Below are positions 13,601 through 28,700 of a DNA stretch of 64,000 nucleotides, piece after piece (the first letter of the stretch is position 1; each line of letters starts with the position of its first letter). Both the position numbers and the translations under genes were made by a program. Below the pieces are notes generated by a model that searched no databases, had not been told where the DNA came from, and was given only the letters and a program-made list of their open reading frames with translations. Source of the DNA: Lycocorax pyrrhopterus obiensis (taxonomy: Eukaryota > Chordata > Aves > Passeriformes > Paradisaeidae); contig JACSVZ010000007.1 in the NCBI GenBank assembly GCA_014706295.1, forward strand, positions 43,972,975-44,036,974, written 5' to 3'.

Positions 13601-16600
13601 TGACTTTCTAAGAGCAATTTGAAAGTGCTTAGCACAAACAGCCTTACTGCTAGAAGGATTTATAATATTCTATCAGGTCCTAGCAAATATTGACTGGTCC
13701 ATTCTTCCTCAGAAAGGTGATTATGAACATTTAGTACTTCAGAGGCTTTAAATACTTACTCAGAATACTTTACTTTCAGTTTTATTCACTTTTACAAAAG
13801 AAAGTAATGCAGCCCAGAGAATTTAACCCAGCCAGTGAAGAAACCCAGCAGTGAGTATTACTGGCTATTGGGTCTGTATTTGTCTGAATATATTTCCAAA
13901 TCTGAATTTAAGCTAGAAGGCAGTTCAGAAAATCATAATGCTGCAATACAATTTGGTAATTTTAAGAAATTTAACAAAAAAATGTAGCCAGTTAATTGAG
14001 CAGAAAATATACCTGGAGAGCTCCCATTTCTTCCTCTCTTCTGTGTGTCTTCTCTAGCAGCTCTGCAAAATGAAAAATGGAACTTGTAAATCCAACTTCC
14101 TGTCTCATGGCCTGATAGAAAAAGCACTGTGTAAAATAGTCATTGAGTTTTTATTTTACAGCTTTCATAACACTCCTTTTCAGCTGATTAAATAATAGAT
14201 GAAATGTGTCAGTGAGATGATTGTTTCCAAGCATGGGTTGTTGAGGTGACTAAAAAACAGCCAGAAGAACACAGAAAGACAATTTGACTGGTGGGGGAAA
14301 AAAGGCTTTCAGATTCACAGACAAACTTTTCTATACTAAAATCAATCTTCTGGTGTATTTTTAGAACTGAATGAAAAAATCAAAGAGATTCTTTCTAAAG
14401 ATTGACTAAAAGAGATTGTCAAAGCTATGCAATTATATATGAAAAGTTACAGTAGAATACTGCAGACTATTTTGACTGACAATAATTACCTCCTCTCACT
14501 AAAATGGAACAAATTTGCTAAGGAAAATAATTCACTGTGACAAAATATTAGAAAAGTTTCTTATAGTCTTTATAACATAAAATCCTAGTATCTCGTATTG
14601 TCATATGTGACAATTATAGACATTGGCACATATATACACATATATAACATTTCACATTAGAAATTAATTTTGTTGGAATTCCGTGGCATATGTTGTGAGT
14701 TGCTTTTCTCTTTTACTTCATTCACATAGTTTTATGATTAAAATTATGGTTTTGATAAATTGCAACATATTTAGAATTCTGGGAAACCTTAAAGTTATAA
14801 CCTTATAAAGAGCAGGAAAAACAAAAAAACATGCTCCAGGCTTATTACTATTTTAACTATCAGAAGTTCACTCAGGAATTTTGCATGAGAAGAGCATTGC
14901 TTTTTCTAAGCCAGAGACTGACTTTGAATTCAGATATGCTCCAGTATGCTAGCAATTAGGAGAGTTACAAGATTATGAAACTGCCTCAAACAATGTCAGA
15001 GGACTGAATTCTGACAGTCAGTTCCCTCAGTATCCAAGGACAGAACAGCTAACTGAAAGTACCTGTGTTTACTTCCTCAAAAAATAAAGTTTACTGATAC
15101 TTACATAGTCATAAAGCATCAATGATTTACAATAGTAGCTACATAAAATATTCTACTGATACTAATTTGTCATCTTTCCTTTATATCTCTAATATTTTAC
15201 TTTTCTATCTCCTTCTCTTGTTATGAAGCCTCCCTGTGAGCACCCCAACTCTCTTTTTTCGTAACTTATTATTAATTTCTGATTGCATATAGATTGAGAC
15301 TTATTTCCAAGGACCAGCCCTTTAAAAGAGATGTAGATAACATGTAAAAAATTTTAGTTAATTCTTTCACAAGCAAGATTGACTTGCTATTCTTTCTTCA
15401 AAGCTTCTACGCAACATTTTCCAAATCCTTTCTTAGAATCAGTAAAATTACCGTTTCTTCACTTCATTTTGGTGCATTTATGTTTTTCTGGATTATTCTT
15501 TGGTATGCTTTTCAGTCCAGTGATTCAACTGCCATATGGAGCCAAATATGCTACCATCAACGTTAGTACAAGAATTTTCGGTTGAAAAGTAGCTGCCCTG
15601 TATGTTTTCTTTGGGTATATTCCAGTATTATATGTAAGTTGATAAAGATTTGTATTGTAATACTAGCTTTAAAAAAATTTAGGAGTGAGGAATAAGTCTA
15701 TGAGAAAAGGGTGGGAAATGAAAAATTCATCCCTGTGTTCCATCTGACCAAAAACCCCTCAATTATTGTACTTGACTTTGCTTTATTTTCATTCTAATGT
15801 AGTAATTAAGATTCTATTGTACAGACATGATTGTTCTAAGTCAAAAGGTTGCTATTACAAGGTTCCTTTCAAAGATCTTCAAATGTAAAGTAAGATGAGC
15901 CCATTTCTGCTAACAGTCTGTAGATTTGAAAGTTCTGCATCTCAAATTAGGGTTATCTAGAATCCATTTACTTTGCTGTACCCCTGCCTAAATCGGTTGT
16001 CCTGCAGGACGCTTCATAAAACTCCGTCCCTGGAAGGGCAGGCAGGTATTGAAGTGGTGTTATTTAACTGACAAAATATACACCTGTACAGAGTCATCCT
16101 TTAGGAACATATATTTAAAAATCAAGTTCCGCATTTCAACTGATGACTCCATTTAGTATTCCATCTAAAATAATGGCAAGTTTTCTCCGAAGCTAAAGTA
16201 AAAAAAAATAAAATTAAAGCAATATATATTAAACAGCTATAAAAAAGCCATCTATAGAATATTATGTCATTCTTCTGGACATCTACAATGATAGAATAAC
16301 TTTGCATACTTGATCTGAAAAGCTCTGTTGATTTGTTTTATCATTTGTACAACACTTCCCATATTTAAGTTCTTGTGCAAACTTAAATATGTTTTATGTC
16401 ATGTGCCAGAAAATAATGTTGCAATAAATTTAAGAAAGAGAAATGCATTGTGTCTGCAACAGACTAGGTCACTGGCCCTAGTGGAGGCTCCTTTCTTCCA
16501 TCCTATGAACAGCCTCTGAGTTTCTCCAATTAGAATTTTGTTCGTAAAAGAAGTTGCACAGTGTCATGGGTTGCTACAACAATCCTGCTATCATCTTCTT

Positions 16601-19600
16601 TCAAGGCCTAATGTAACCACAGGGTACTTGGGGTTTTTTCAAAGCACTACATCATTAGTCTCATGGGGCACAGACCACATCCATTTATAAATTTACTAGA
16701 AGAAATAGCATTATTGAAAAAGGCACCTTTAGGCATTGATGGCTCTTCTCAAAAGATGGAAAATACATGGAAAAAGACAACAAGAGAAATGAGATGTAAA
16801 GATATTCATCAACATATTCCCTTTTTATTTCTAGCTAAATATGAAGCTTGCAATCCAATAAGGAACTATAAGCTAAAACTACTAAAAAATCAGATATATT
16901 TCAGATGTTTAAAACTGCACAAAATCAACAACAAGCTCAGGATATTGTCTGCAAAATTAGGGATCATACTTTTGTGCAGTTATACAAAACCAATTTATTT
17001 ACAGTGCTTAAATTCCAAATCATGTAAAGATTATATCTCACTGAGTTATAAACACTGAGTGTCCTTGAAGTTACACTACAGTGACTTAGATTTGACTAAT
17101 CAAACTTACAGGAAAAATATAGCTTATGATTTAAAACATTCTGCCAGAATCATTATCTCTTGCAGTTTGCCTGACACTGAACCACCACAGTACGCTGCAA
17201 AATAAAGCAAATACTAACCTGGAGATGAAAATTATATATTCCATCATACCACACAGATAAATGAGGAAAAAAGGGTATGCAGTTATTCTAACAGATTTTT
17301 TTTCACACAAACACCCCAGTTGTAAATTTTACTGCTGGTGAAAAGTATCAGAAAACAGATTTAGGAGCAGATATTTATTGATTGAAATGAGTAAAATGCA
17401 ACAGTAGTATCTTATTTTTACTAGCTGATCCATTAATATGCCAATACCTAACTAGAATGTTAAAACTCTTTCATCAACTAAAATGTTCAATTCCTTTATC
17501 TCTGTGCTGGGTGTAACAAAGGTGGGAAACAGGACATTGACTTTATATTAACTGGAGCAGCAACTTCTTGATTTCAAACACTGCATGACCTCCCATTTTA
17601 AGAAACTGGAGATAATGATAGACAACATTCCTCTTCACATTCTCAGAGAAGATTGACATGCCAGAGAAAAGTCTACAAATCGGACCAGTTTTTATGTTCA
17701 CCATGTTCCAGCCAAGGGGAATGCACAAATACAGAAGTGTACACAGAATCAATTCTTATGGTCATTGATATCTACTCATACAGTGAAAAATCCTAAAATG
17801 TGATTCAGAGTACTCTGAAGTTGACATTCACACTACAATTCAGGTTTGCATTCATAGGTAATATGCTGTAAACTATCCTAGATATCTGCAGGCTGCTGGT
17901 AGATTTGACTCAATACTCTCACCACTCTGAAGCAGTTGCAGATCACACAGGCAAATACAGAACAACTCACACAGCACAAAAAAATACAGCTACTATGTGG
18001 CATTAAAGCAATAAATCCAGGTTATTACCAGAACTGAAGGGCAGTTTGGAAAAAAATTGTCAGCATAATTTTTGCATCATCAAGCTAAGAAAAGCTCTTC
18101 TCCAAAACACAAATCAAGGCTTTCAGTTATATACTAGCAAAATTATTTTGGATTTCCCAAAGTTTGTAACCCTAGACATTGAGGTTTTAAGTTACATAAG
18201 TGTATATACCAAACTCTTGAGAAATCACTTAGTTAGACACCCTGATAATATTACCTTTAAATTTGCTTTGATAATAAAATTGTAGGGTTTTTTTATTTCA
18301 AGTATTTCAAGTATTTCCCATTATTCTCACTTCAAATACGCATCCCACAGCTTTCAGTCATCGTTTGGATATGTTTCCCACAAAACTGCTGAACAGATAC
18401 TGCAGCATTCCTGTAGCTGTACAAGGCAGCCAAGCGGGTTTCCATCAAGTATGAAGGAATTTTCAAGCAGCTGAGTAAACCAGTTTCTCTCAGCTAGAAA
18501 TTACTTATCTTGCTCACATCTACACAGCCAAGTTCAATCACATATTATACCACTTACAAGTTCTTCCCTTCACACGATGAATCTGACGTGAAAGCCCTAT
18601 TTTGGAGGTGAACCAAGATGTTTCTAGCCAAACCAGTTTAACCGAAGTGTTTCACAAGATAGAGATACAGATAGATAGATAGATAGATAGATAGACAGAT
18701 AGATAGATATAGAGATATATATTCATGGCTAGTAGAGGCAGAACAACTGCAGTTTTGCCCTGTACCAGTGTTAGGTTGTGATGAATGGCTTCACAGTACT
18801 GTGACAACTGTCACAGTCTAGAAACACTCAATACTAAAGGATGTTTCAATGAGGCTGAACCTTCGTACTGCCAGGCCAGACACCACAAATCACCCTGGCA
18901 CTAAAACAGCTGAGATGCAAAACAGTACTGTCACGTGCTTCACACTATTTTAATTGAAACATGACTTGCCACACATGCAAGCCATCAAAGGAATTTCTAC
19001 ATAACCATATTATTATCATCTTAAAAGAGCTTTAGAGAAATAGGTGTTTCTTAGCACATTAATTTTTGCTAGTGTGGAACAAGGCCCATAAATTACCAGT
19101 ATTTCAAAATGTGTTTATATAATCCCAAGCAAGATTTAGAAAAAAAAAAAATCAAAATCCCATAGGTTTCAAGTGATTTTTAATACTGATTAGAACTTTC
19201 TAGTCCATTAGCAAACTGTTATATTAACATTGAGCACATTCCACTGTCCTTAAAGATTTCAGTTTGGTTTCCACCACTGCAAGCAATGCAGTATTCATGA
19301 TCACCAAGACCAAAACAGCTGTTTATCTGTATCTAAATCAATAATTTTCTCATCCACATTTAAAAAGAGCTCCAGACTTAGAAGAATACCATTTTAAAAA
19401 AGGGAGTCCCTTTTGCAATATTCTTTGCCTCCTTAGCTGCTAGCAATTTATTAGCTACTGTAGTTGTTAGCAAGTAACACAGCCAAAGATTTCAAAAGAA
19501 TATACCTTACACAAAACTTGAAAGTTTTTTTTAATTCATTCATTCTTTTGATATCTTTTAGGTATACACTTGTATTTTTACTGTGTAAATTCAAAGCAGA

Positions 19601-22600
19601 TTCTTCAAGCTACACTGATGCATTTGCTTACCTTAACCTGAAGCAGCACCCCTAATCATAACAGAAAAAGAAACAGAAGATAGGTGTCAGAAGCTAATAG
19701 AGATCGAAACAGTTCACTGTTCAGATTCCCTAAGAGACTTAACTTCTATACAGGAAACAGGACATACTGTTTTCTTTCTATTCCCTGAGGCTTAGGCAGG
19801 TCTGATGCATTGAGGCAAAACTTTTAAACATTTGCATCTCCTGTCTGGCCTGGTCTATACTTCTTTATTTGCAAAGAAGCTAATTACTATTGGGGAAAAA
19901 AAAGGATAGCTTATAGAAGGGAAATGTAATCATTTGGGGGCTGTGAGGGACAACAGAGAAGTGCAACTTAATATTCTCAGAGAATTTCAACTCACACTCA
20001 TGACTTTTACAAGACTTCTAGGAATGAGTGATACATTACTGCGTTAGGCCTAAAATCATGCAGTTTACATCTAACTTCAGACAGAAAGCATGAGCAGGCA
20101 GGGGGATAAAAAAAGTCAGTATTATTTACTCTAATGGCAGCTTCCAGAAATAAGCATCTGAGAACACCTAAGCATCTGAGAGAAACAGGACTACATCTGG
20201 ACGATCCACGACGTAGCCGACCTCCATAAACTTGACTATTTCTTCTTAAAAAGTTTTTAAAAATATGTTAATGGCAAAAAGCAGTGCACAAATAACACTG
20301 GCCTATCACAGGATGTACCCCTCACAAACAGGGACAGAGACAAAGCAGAGGTGTTAAGCTGGGGACCCAGTGCCCTGAGCTGGAGAACCATGGCTGTGAG
20401 AACAATAAAACTCCCAGCCAATCCTGAACTTGTCTGGGATGTGCTGCTCCTGGATCTCTAGAAGTCACTGGGGCCTGATGAGATTCTTTCAAGAATACTT
20501 AAAGAGCTGGCTCATGTCATTGTGAGGCCTCTCTCAATGACTTTGGAGCAGTCTTGGGAATCTGGAGAGGTCTCATTGACTGGAAGTTGGCAAACGTTAT
20601 TCAGATTTTCAAGAAGGGCAAGAGGATGACCACGGCACCCATGGAAAGGGCCCTGGGGGTCCTGGCTGGTGGCAAGTTGAACATGAGCCAGCAGTGCCCT
20701 GGGAGCCAGGAGGGCCAACCCTGTCCTGAGGGGCATCAGGCACGGCATTGTCAGTGGGGCAAGGGAGGGGATTGTGCCGCTCTGCTCTGGGGTGGCCTCA
20801 CCTTGAACACTGTGTGCAGTTTTGGGTGCCACAATATAAGAAAGACAGGACGGCTACAAAGATGGTGAAGGGCCTCGAAGGGAAGCTGCATGAGGAGTGG
20901 CTGAGGTCGCTTGCTCTGTTCAGCCTGGAAAAGAGGAGACTGAGGGGAAACTTCATTGCAGTTACAACATTCTCACAAGGGGAAGAGGAGAGGAAGACAC
21001 TGATCTCTTCTCTCTTGTGACCAGTGACAGGTCTGAGGGAATGGCCTGAAGCTGTGTCAGGGGAGGTTGAGGCTGAATATTAGGAAAAGGTTCTTCACCC
21101 AGAGGGTGGTTGGGCACCAGGACAGGTTCCTCAGGGAAGAGGTCACAGCACCAAGCCTGACAAGAGTTCAAGGACTGTTTAGACAATGCCCTTGGGCACA
21201 TGGTGTGATTCTTGGGGCTCTTCTGCGCAGGGCCAGGAGCTGAACTCAGTGATCCTTGCGGGACCCTTCCAACTCAACATATTCTATGATTCATTGAACA
21301 TATTTGCTGGTTTGGATGCCAGAATATTTTGGGACAATGAGTTTCTATACTTGAATCATGTACTGTATAAAACAAAAAGTTTCCTTGTGTTTCTAACATG
21401 ATATCTGGACTGTCAGTGATTTTTTTATATGTATAATTCCTGCTTCTAATTTACTTCCTTCAATAAGTCTTCCTTGTGTTTCATCCTGATATTTCTCTTT
21501 ATTTCCTTTTCACTTTGATTGGTATTTGATGTAGATCACTCGCATATGAATATCTCTCACACTTCATTTAGAAAACCTCTTCCAACTTTCCACTTGTCCC
21601 AAGAAGCAGTCCAAAATTCTCATCAGTTTTATAATGTCTCTGTACCTGTCATTACCTGAACTATTACAGTGTCTGCCTTACAGTGAATTCAAAAGTTCAA
21701 GAGTGGACCCATATATATTCAAATACACAGCTTAAATACACAAGATACTTGGCCGAGTTGCTGTAACCTCTTCTACAGTCCAAATATTATTGCATTGGAA
21801 AAGTTTGTCTGAATATGAGATTAAACATATTAAAAAATCTAAACTATAAAGTTACCAATAAAAAAAATATAGGTCCGAATGTGCTGTATTTTAAGAGGCT
21901 TTTATCAAAAGAATGAGAATTTTTTTTTCTAAAGCTTACATGAGATTTTTTAGTTCTATTCCTGGCTCCCCACTATTCCTGGGAAATTTTCTGTGCTTCA
22001 TTTCAACATAGCTAAAGAAAATATTTCTCTATCTTCTGACATGAAGTTCAAAGTGCACTGAAATCCACGCAAAATACTCCTATGAACTTCCTTATGAATA
22101 CAAAAGGTGACCACAGCCCAAAACTTCATTATATCTTAGCAACTGCCTAACTTATGAGCTGGGATAGAGATTATGTCTATTATATTTGTTTAGGACCGTA
22201 TTGATTCCCAACTGAAACTACTGTAGGAGGAGTATGAGGGAGGGTTGTGAATATATATATGCAGTTAACACGTCTTGAAGCACAGCTATAAGCATTCTGT
22301 TGTTTTCCTTTGAACGACGCTTATGAACAAGCAGACATACTGTAGAGGATTCCAAAAGCTCCTGAGGGACCTTAGGGTTTCTAGTTACAAAAAAAAAAAA
22401 AAAATCACTGAAGAACAACTTCCCAAAACAAGCATCACTTCCTAGATGCTTTAGTAAGTTCCACTAAGTTTAATTAAGAAATAGTGACACAGACAAATAA
22501 GAAGGCTGACCTTGAAGTGATAAAATAAAAATGTCTCACTCTGATTCAAAGATGATTTCATGATGAAAATGTGATCAAGGCACAGGTCTTCTAGCTCCGT

Positions 22601-22636
22601 GGGGTTGCACTTACAAATTTATTTATCATCAAGTTG

Positions 22637-22700
<64 letters not shown>

Positions 22701-25700
22701 TGTATGTATTGTCGATAAATAAATATACGTATATTTGGGGGGTATGCTCACAAATTTTTTACTGATGGGGCATGCAATCAAAGTTTGGAGACTAGTGCTC
22801 AGTATTTAGAACCTTGGAACAATCTCACTTCTGAAGTAAGCAGACTATGGCCAGAAGTTAGCATTCAGAATTTGATTTTTTTCAATAAAGGCATTTAGTT
22901 TTTATAAAGCTGAAATGCTTTCTAGTCTCTTACTCCAAAATTCTTTCTCCTTTATACGTCAAGCAGCATACATCATAATGCATAGAATTGAGAGGAAAAA
23001 AGCAAAGTTCAAGTAAGAGCAAGGTCTAATGAGAAGGGTGTCTATGGGAAGAGAAACAGTGTGGGAAAAATGAGGAAGAGAAGAAGGGACTAGAACTATT
23101 TACAGTAAAGGGACAGAACAAGAATGTGTGGCCTATTATTCAAATACAGGCTCTCCTATGAGCAGTGGATCATATCTGGAGACCTTACTGTAGCTTTTGA
23201 GCCACTAGTGATTGGTACCAACTAATCTTGAAGAGCCAAACACACCTTTGTATCTAGAAGAGGAACTGTCTGTATGTTAATACAAATCTTTACTATTTTT
23301 TATCTACAATTATTAGTGTCTTCTCTAAACAGCTGCCACTATCATAAATTCAGAGGTGGTAACCCAGGTATTGTTTGTTCTCTGAAGCAATGTCCAAATA
23401 AGCAAGCTGAATTCCAGCCAGGATAGAATCAAGGGTCTCTTCTAGAGAGATGTTATACCACAATTAACACAGCTGGGATAGCACCACAGCTATTAATTCA
23501 CAGCGAGTCGCAACTGAAGAGCTATAGAAAACCTTCGGTTTGCATTATTTGCTCAACTCTTCTCTACAGAGATGTAAAAGAATATAAAAAGCATATAAAG
23601 TCAGACCACCGGAATTTCAGGCAGACTCATTAATCAATTAACTTGTCTCAGTCTTGAGCAGCCACTTTTCATTGCCAGGAATACTAAATCTCCTGTCTGA
23701 GTGTCCTTGCACTATGGACTTTAATCTGCTTCACTGCTGTAGGATGATACCACCATAGCTTTTCTTATTGAAGCCTTTACTAAGCCATGATTCTACTGAC
23801 AAAAAAAGCCCACTGCAGGCTAAAATTTTCTCTATGCCTCTATTAAACAATATCTTAAAATTTTCTTTTAATACACATATTTCACACTAAATTAATAATT
23901 TAGACAGAAATAAGAACTTTCTTCTCTGAAAATAAGAACTACAGATATCAAGAACGGTACAACAAATAAACACAAACTCCAAACATGAACAAAATCATGG
24001 AAAATTGATCCAGCAAATCAAAAAGTTTATCTGAAAGGCATAGCTTCTGCCATGAAAATTAAAATGGGACACACCAGATACCAAAAATGCAGTTGACTTT
24101 TTTTCCCCATTACCTTTAATTAATGCCTCGGTTAGCTGGTTTGAAAATGGTTTGGGAGTTTCAGGATGTTGACATTTTCTGATTATACATTATCTAGTTA
24201 TAAAAATGATATCCACAAATCTGCTGCAACCAGAAGGTTGACGTGAAAATTAAAAACAAGTCATACAGTTGTTGGTTGAATCTATGCACAAATTAACGAT
24301 TTAAACAATATTAAAACAACTGTAATAATTGCAAGTTACTCTCATCTTGTAACATCCTTTGTGTCAATATCTTTTTTTTTTCATTTAACATGCTTAAGGA
24401 TAAAAAAAAGGATAAGAATATAGCAGGAAAAGCCAACATTGTTACTGTCTATGCCCTCCTCTGACATGAGCTAAGGAACATTGTCCTGTAACTGCACTTT
24501 AAACAAAAAATACAAACCTCAACAATAACAGTGAAATCCCTCTAGTCATTATAGATTCTGGATTATGCCTTTTATTTGCAGGCAAAAAGAGCTAAAATTT
24601 TTTAAATGCAAAACAAACCTTCCTCATGGCAAAACTTTTAGTACCATTACATGTAGTAATAAAATATTAACGTAATTTCGGTAACAGAGAAAGTAATTTC
24701 AAATTTCATCTTGCTTATTATCAAAGACACATATGCCAAAAAGAATTTGTAAATACACATATACATGGTATTTGAACAGTTAAACACTAGATTTGGAGTA
24801 TACTGCTATGCTTTTCTTTTGGCTACTATCTACTGAAACATCTATCAAAAGACTCCAGTTCTTCTTTCAGACTATTAGGCTGGCATGACTTGACTACAAT
24901 AACAGAATCCTCTTTGCAGTTACAACTAGGCAGAATTTCTTACGAGGAAAAAAAGTAAGATTTAAAACCCTAAAAATAAAGCTAATTGAGGAAATAATTG
25001 AGATTTACTGAATTTAGAAATTATTCTGACACTAGAAACTCAAACAAAACACAAGTCATAGTGACATTCTGAATTTCTGCCACTAAGAATTGTGTAATGA
25101 TTATTAATGCTTCTTAATTGGCCTTAAATGCCAATTACTTGATTCTACTTCTAGATGAAACTGTTATCATGTGTATAGGTGTTGATTAGTCATGCAGCAG
25201 TAACACAGCCAACCAGTGCTGGAATGCAGGCAATAATGTTCCTATTATTAGAAATAAATCTCGAAAACAGACTTTTTAAAACAAAACGTAACATACAATG
25301 GTCGTGAATAAACACTTCCAATTTTACTTGACAAATTTTGCTGAGAAGCCATCAAACTTCAACCCTAACAATCTAATAGCACATTTATACTACAATGAAA
25401 TTCTTTACTTAAAGCTTCAAATAAACTCGTTTGGGTACTAATGAGTATGTAATTACTCCTTATGTCCCACAGAAGCTAGTCCAACCCAGCTGACATGGTG
25501 CTAGCACCAAGTGCTCCAGTTGCACCAGATGTGGTCAGATCACATCACAGATGGCATTTGCAGCTGCATTTGCCAAAATGCATGGAGGTCTCCTTGCTCC
25601 CTGCCCCGGCTGTGCATTGCTCTTGCGTACTTTGTCCTGCTTTGGCAAAATGACAAACCTGGACCTCCAAAAGGTCTTAGTTTATTACAATGAGAACAAA

Positions 25701-28700
25701 GTACTGGCAAAAACCAGACAGTCCTATGTGGCTAATACTGAGTAATATATGATTATAGAGGGGTCCAAAGAGGAGGAGACATAGAACAAGGGATGGACCA
25801 AGTAGCACGGATGGAGTGAGAAAAACAGAAATAAGAATTCAGCCTTTTGTCTGCAATAATATTAAATGTCTCTAAGAATGGGAAACTGCAATTTGACGCA
25901 CTAACTCATGATTATCTTGGATTTGTGTGTGTGAGCTGTCATCACAAATGTCTGTAACATAGATCTATGCAAGGAAACAGAACAATGGTTTTTTCTCTCA
26001 TAGTTTTGATTAGAAAACCTATTAAGTAACCTGGAAAGAAAAAAAACATCAGCATTATATAAAAGAAAATACAGTAAGAAATGTCTCAAAGCAAGGTCCT
26101 CATAATAGTTGACACTTTAAACAGCAAATAAAGCTGAATGCTCTTTTATCACTGCATATAATATATAATTGTTACAATTCTCTCCTGAATGGAGAAACAT
26201 TTCCTTTCTGATAACGAATAAAATTTTCCAGGAGCACACAGAAAGAAATTGAAACTTAATTTGTTTTCATTTACCAAGTGCAAGCTAGAAAAGATAATTT
26301 GTCATTTCTTGTTTTAGAAAATTGTGTTGATATGTTTATGGGCATGGTAGCTATATAAAAATTATGGTATGGCATATGTAAATGACAAAACAGGAAATTG
26401 AATGCCACTTTTCTCCAGCGAGCTCTCTCTCTTAATATCATAGGATTTTCTTTTTTTGATGTTTATCATCCCAACCATATTTATGCATATCAGCAAATTT
26501 CCTTTTGGCTACATCTGAAAGGCAGCTGCAGATCTTAATGCAAATATACACAGAACTTGGACCTATCTTGGACCTATCAGCTAAGGAATGGTCAACGATT
26601 AAGGGTATCAAGGTTTTTGAAGCAGCTAGTGCAGCTCACTTGAATCGAAATAACTGGGCAAACCAAAGGAGGCCAACAGCTGCAAGACAGAAAGCTTTTC
26701 TAGCCAAGGTCACTTGCTACTTGAGATGAGTAATTCTCCCAAGCCTAGAAGTGCATTTCTTAATTGGGCTGTTTGAAGATCAGAGCTAAACAATCCACTT
26801 ACAATGTTCACAGCATAGGAGAACAGATAATATAGGAAGCTCAAAGACACTGGTCCGGAAATTAAGTTTTCCTACCAATCTCAGAAAAAAGGAACTTTTA
26901 AGCAGCTTGGATGTCTTGTCAGAAGAGTAAAGCACACAAAAAAAATCCTATCTCCATAGGATTCACTCCTTGATAAATGCTGTAAGAAAGCTTTTAATTC
27001 TACTGCGTGGCCCTATGTATCACTAGGACCCAAACAGCTTCTAAGAAAACATTTAGTTCAACCAAACAAACACACATGCACAGAGGTCAGTATGACTCGT
27101 TGACACCAAACATAATGCAACTAGAAATTATATAACACCCGATCTATTACACCTGCTAGAGAGGAAGGTGCAATAAGCTGAGCTAGCAGTTATGAAGAAA
27201 GCCATAATAGCAATCCTTCTAATTTTTTCAGCTGTAGTTAGGCTTTAGGTTTATTCCTTGGTGGGACAATCCTGTTGTTGTACTGTCCCATGGTAACTGA
27301 AGATATACAACTGAGACTTACCAACTCAGCTGGTAAACATTTCAACTTTTGGTGAACGGCACATTTCGCTTAATATCTAAAAATCTATTTTGAAAATTAC
27401 ACTATCTAAATCCACTAACTTCTTATTCCTTCCACACAGCCACGTGCAAGAATCTACAGTAAAACAAGTCTAGTAAATTTTTTCAAGAACTTTTTATACA
27501 TACATTTGAGGAAGAAATCTCTCCTACACTCCAAAAGAGAAGAGAATATTAAGAGGAAAATTATATATAATATATTATAACTGAATAGCAACATCAGAGC
27601 TTTTTTTTTCTTTTCTTTCTCTCGTGCAGTGGAGTAAGTGTCGTTTTCAACTGAGACTTGACTTTTATTTCTGATCAGTAGAATCCCTGGAGACTGATCA
27701 CAAAAAACCCAAATTTACACTGTTGTTTTCACTGAGTAAGAAGGTAAGAGGGCATGAATCTCACAATGGAGATTACATGGAGAAATGTATATCCAGTATG
27801 AGCAGTATAATAAATGTAATACAAAAATTTTATTTGTTATAAAAAGACACCGCAAATCTTTTTACAAGGTTGATAAAAGCTGCAAATAAATTATGTTTAT
27901 TATAGAATTGCTTATCCCATTCTCTCAACACTACATAATTTCTACAGGTAGACACATTCAAATAGCAATCAAAGAAATGGGAAAATGACTGTCAAAATCC
28001 CACAAAAATGCACTGTAAACGGGAGAATACATTGAGTATTCTACACACCTAATCCTTTACCTATTTACCATATAGCTGCACGTCTGTTTAATCTCAACAA
28101 TGCAAACGCAAGGAACGAACTGAAGTTTGCAAAGGTGCTAAAATGTTTGATATGTTTTTATACGATGCCTCTTGCAGCCCTCATTATAAAGTAGATTGAC
28201 AAACACAAACTTGGAAAGTGCTTTCAGTAGCTGGGGCATCATCTCTTAGGTGAGGAATGGAGAGGTACCAAGCAAACAGTAAATGTGCTTCACCGGAAAC
28301 TCCCCGAAGGGTATAACTGTTATGAGACATAGGTTATAAAGTGCATTGATCTGCCCATATATAGAATAGACAAAACAACAGAAAACTACTCTCTTAATGT
28401 ACATCCAATGTTGAAAATTCATACTGTAAGGTTTTTATATCCTCTAGCAATCTTATTAAATGGCTAAATTTCTCTTCCCTTGTGTTCTTATATTACATAA
28501 GACAAAATATAATTACAATCAATTAAAACTCCTGAGACTAAAAGTAAAGGTTTAAGCCTTAGCTCTAAAATATGTTTTGTACTGTGAAAATACGGTTCTA
28601 AACTTTCTTCAGAAAACAAGAAAATAATGAAAATGAAAACTTGAGTTTGCTTTTCCGAAACCGTTTTTTACCTCTTACAGAGAAGTTTGTATGCTTTTCT

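Larger units (their letters stand above)
10671..14012 (-). other. CEP128 intron between exons H and I (3.3 kb)
   Basis: It contains a solo LTR (10838-11481) close to the 24-nt exon and a short tandem duplication at 12913-12958. The rest is AT-rich sequence with no supported gene. Open frames of 60-100 codons at 12.7-13.5 kb show no family resemblance and no splice or start context. Confidence 0.8.

Noticed and set aside
16663..17058. Plus-strand 131-codon frame, among the longer in the window
   Set aside because: Composition (Lys, Ile, Asn, Leu rich) follows base composition. No domain, no splice or promoter context; it lies in an intron of a gene on the other strand.
27600..27655. Plus-strand pyrimidine tract with CAG and GTAAGT four bases apart, looking like a tiny exon or ratchet site
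   Set aside because: It is on the strand opposite to CEP128 and no plus-strand gene is present, so it has no supported role.
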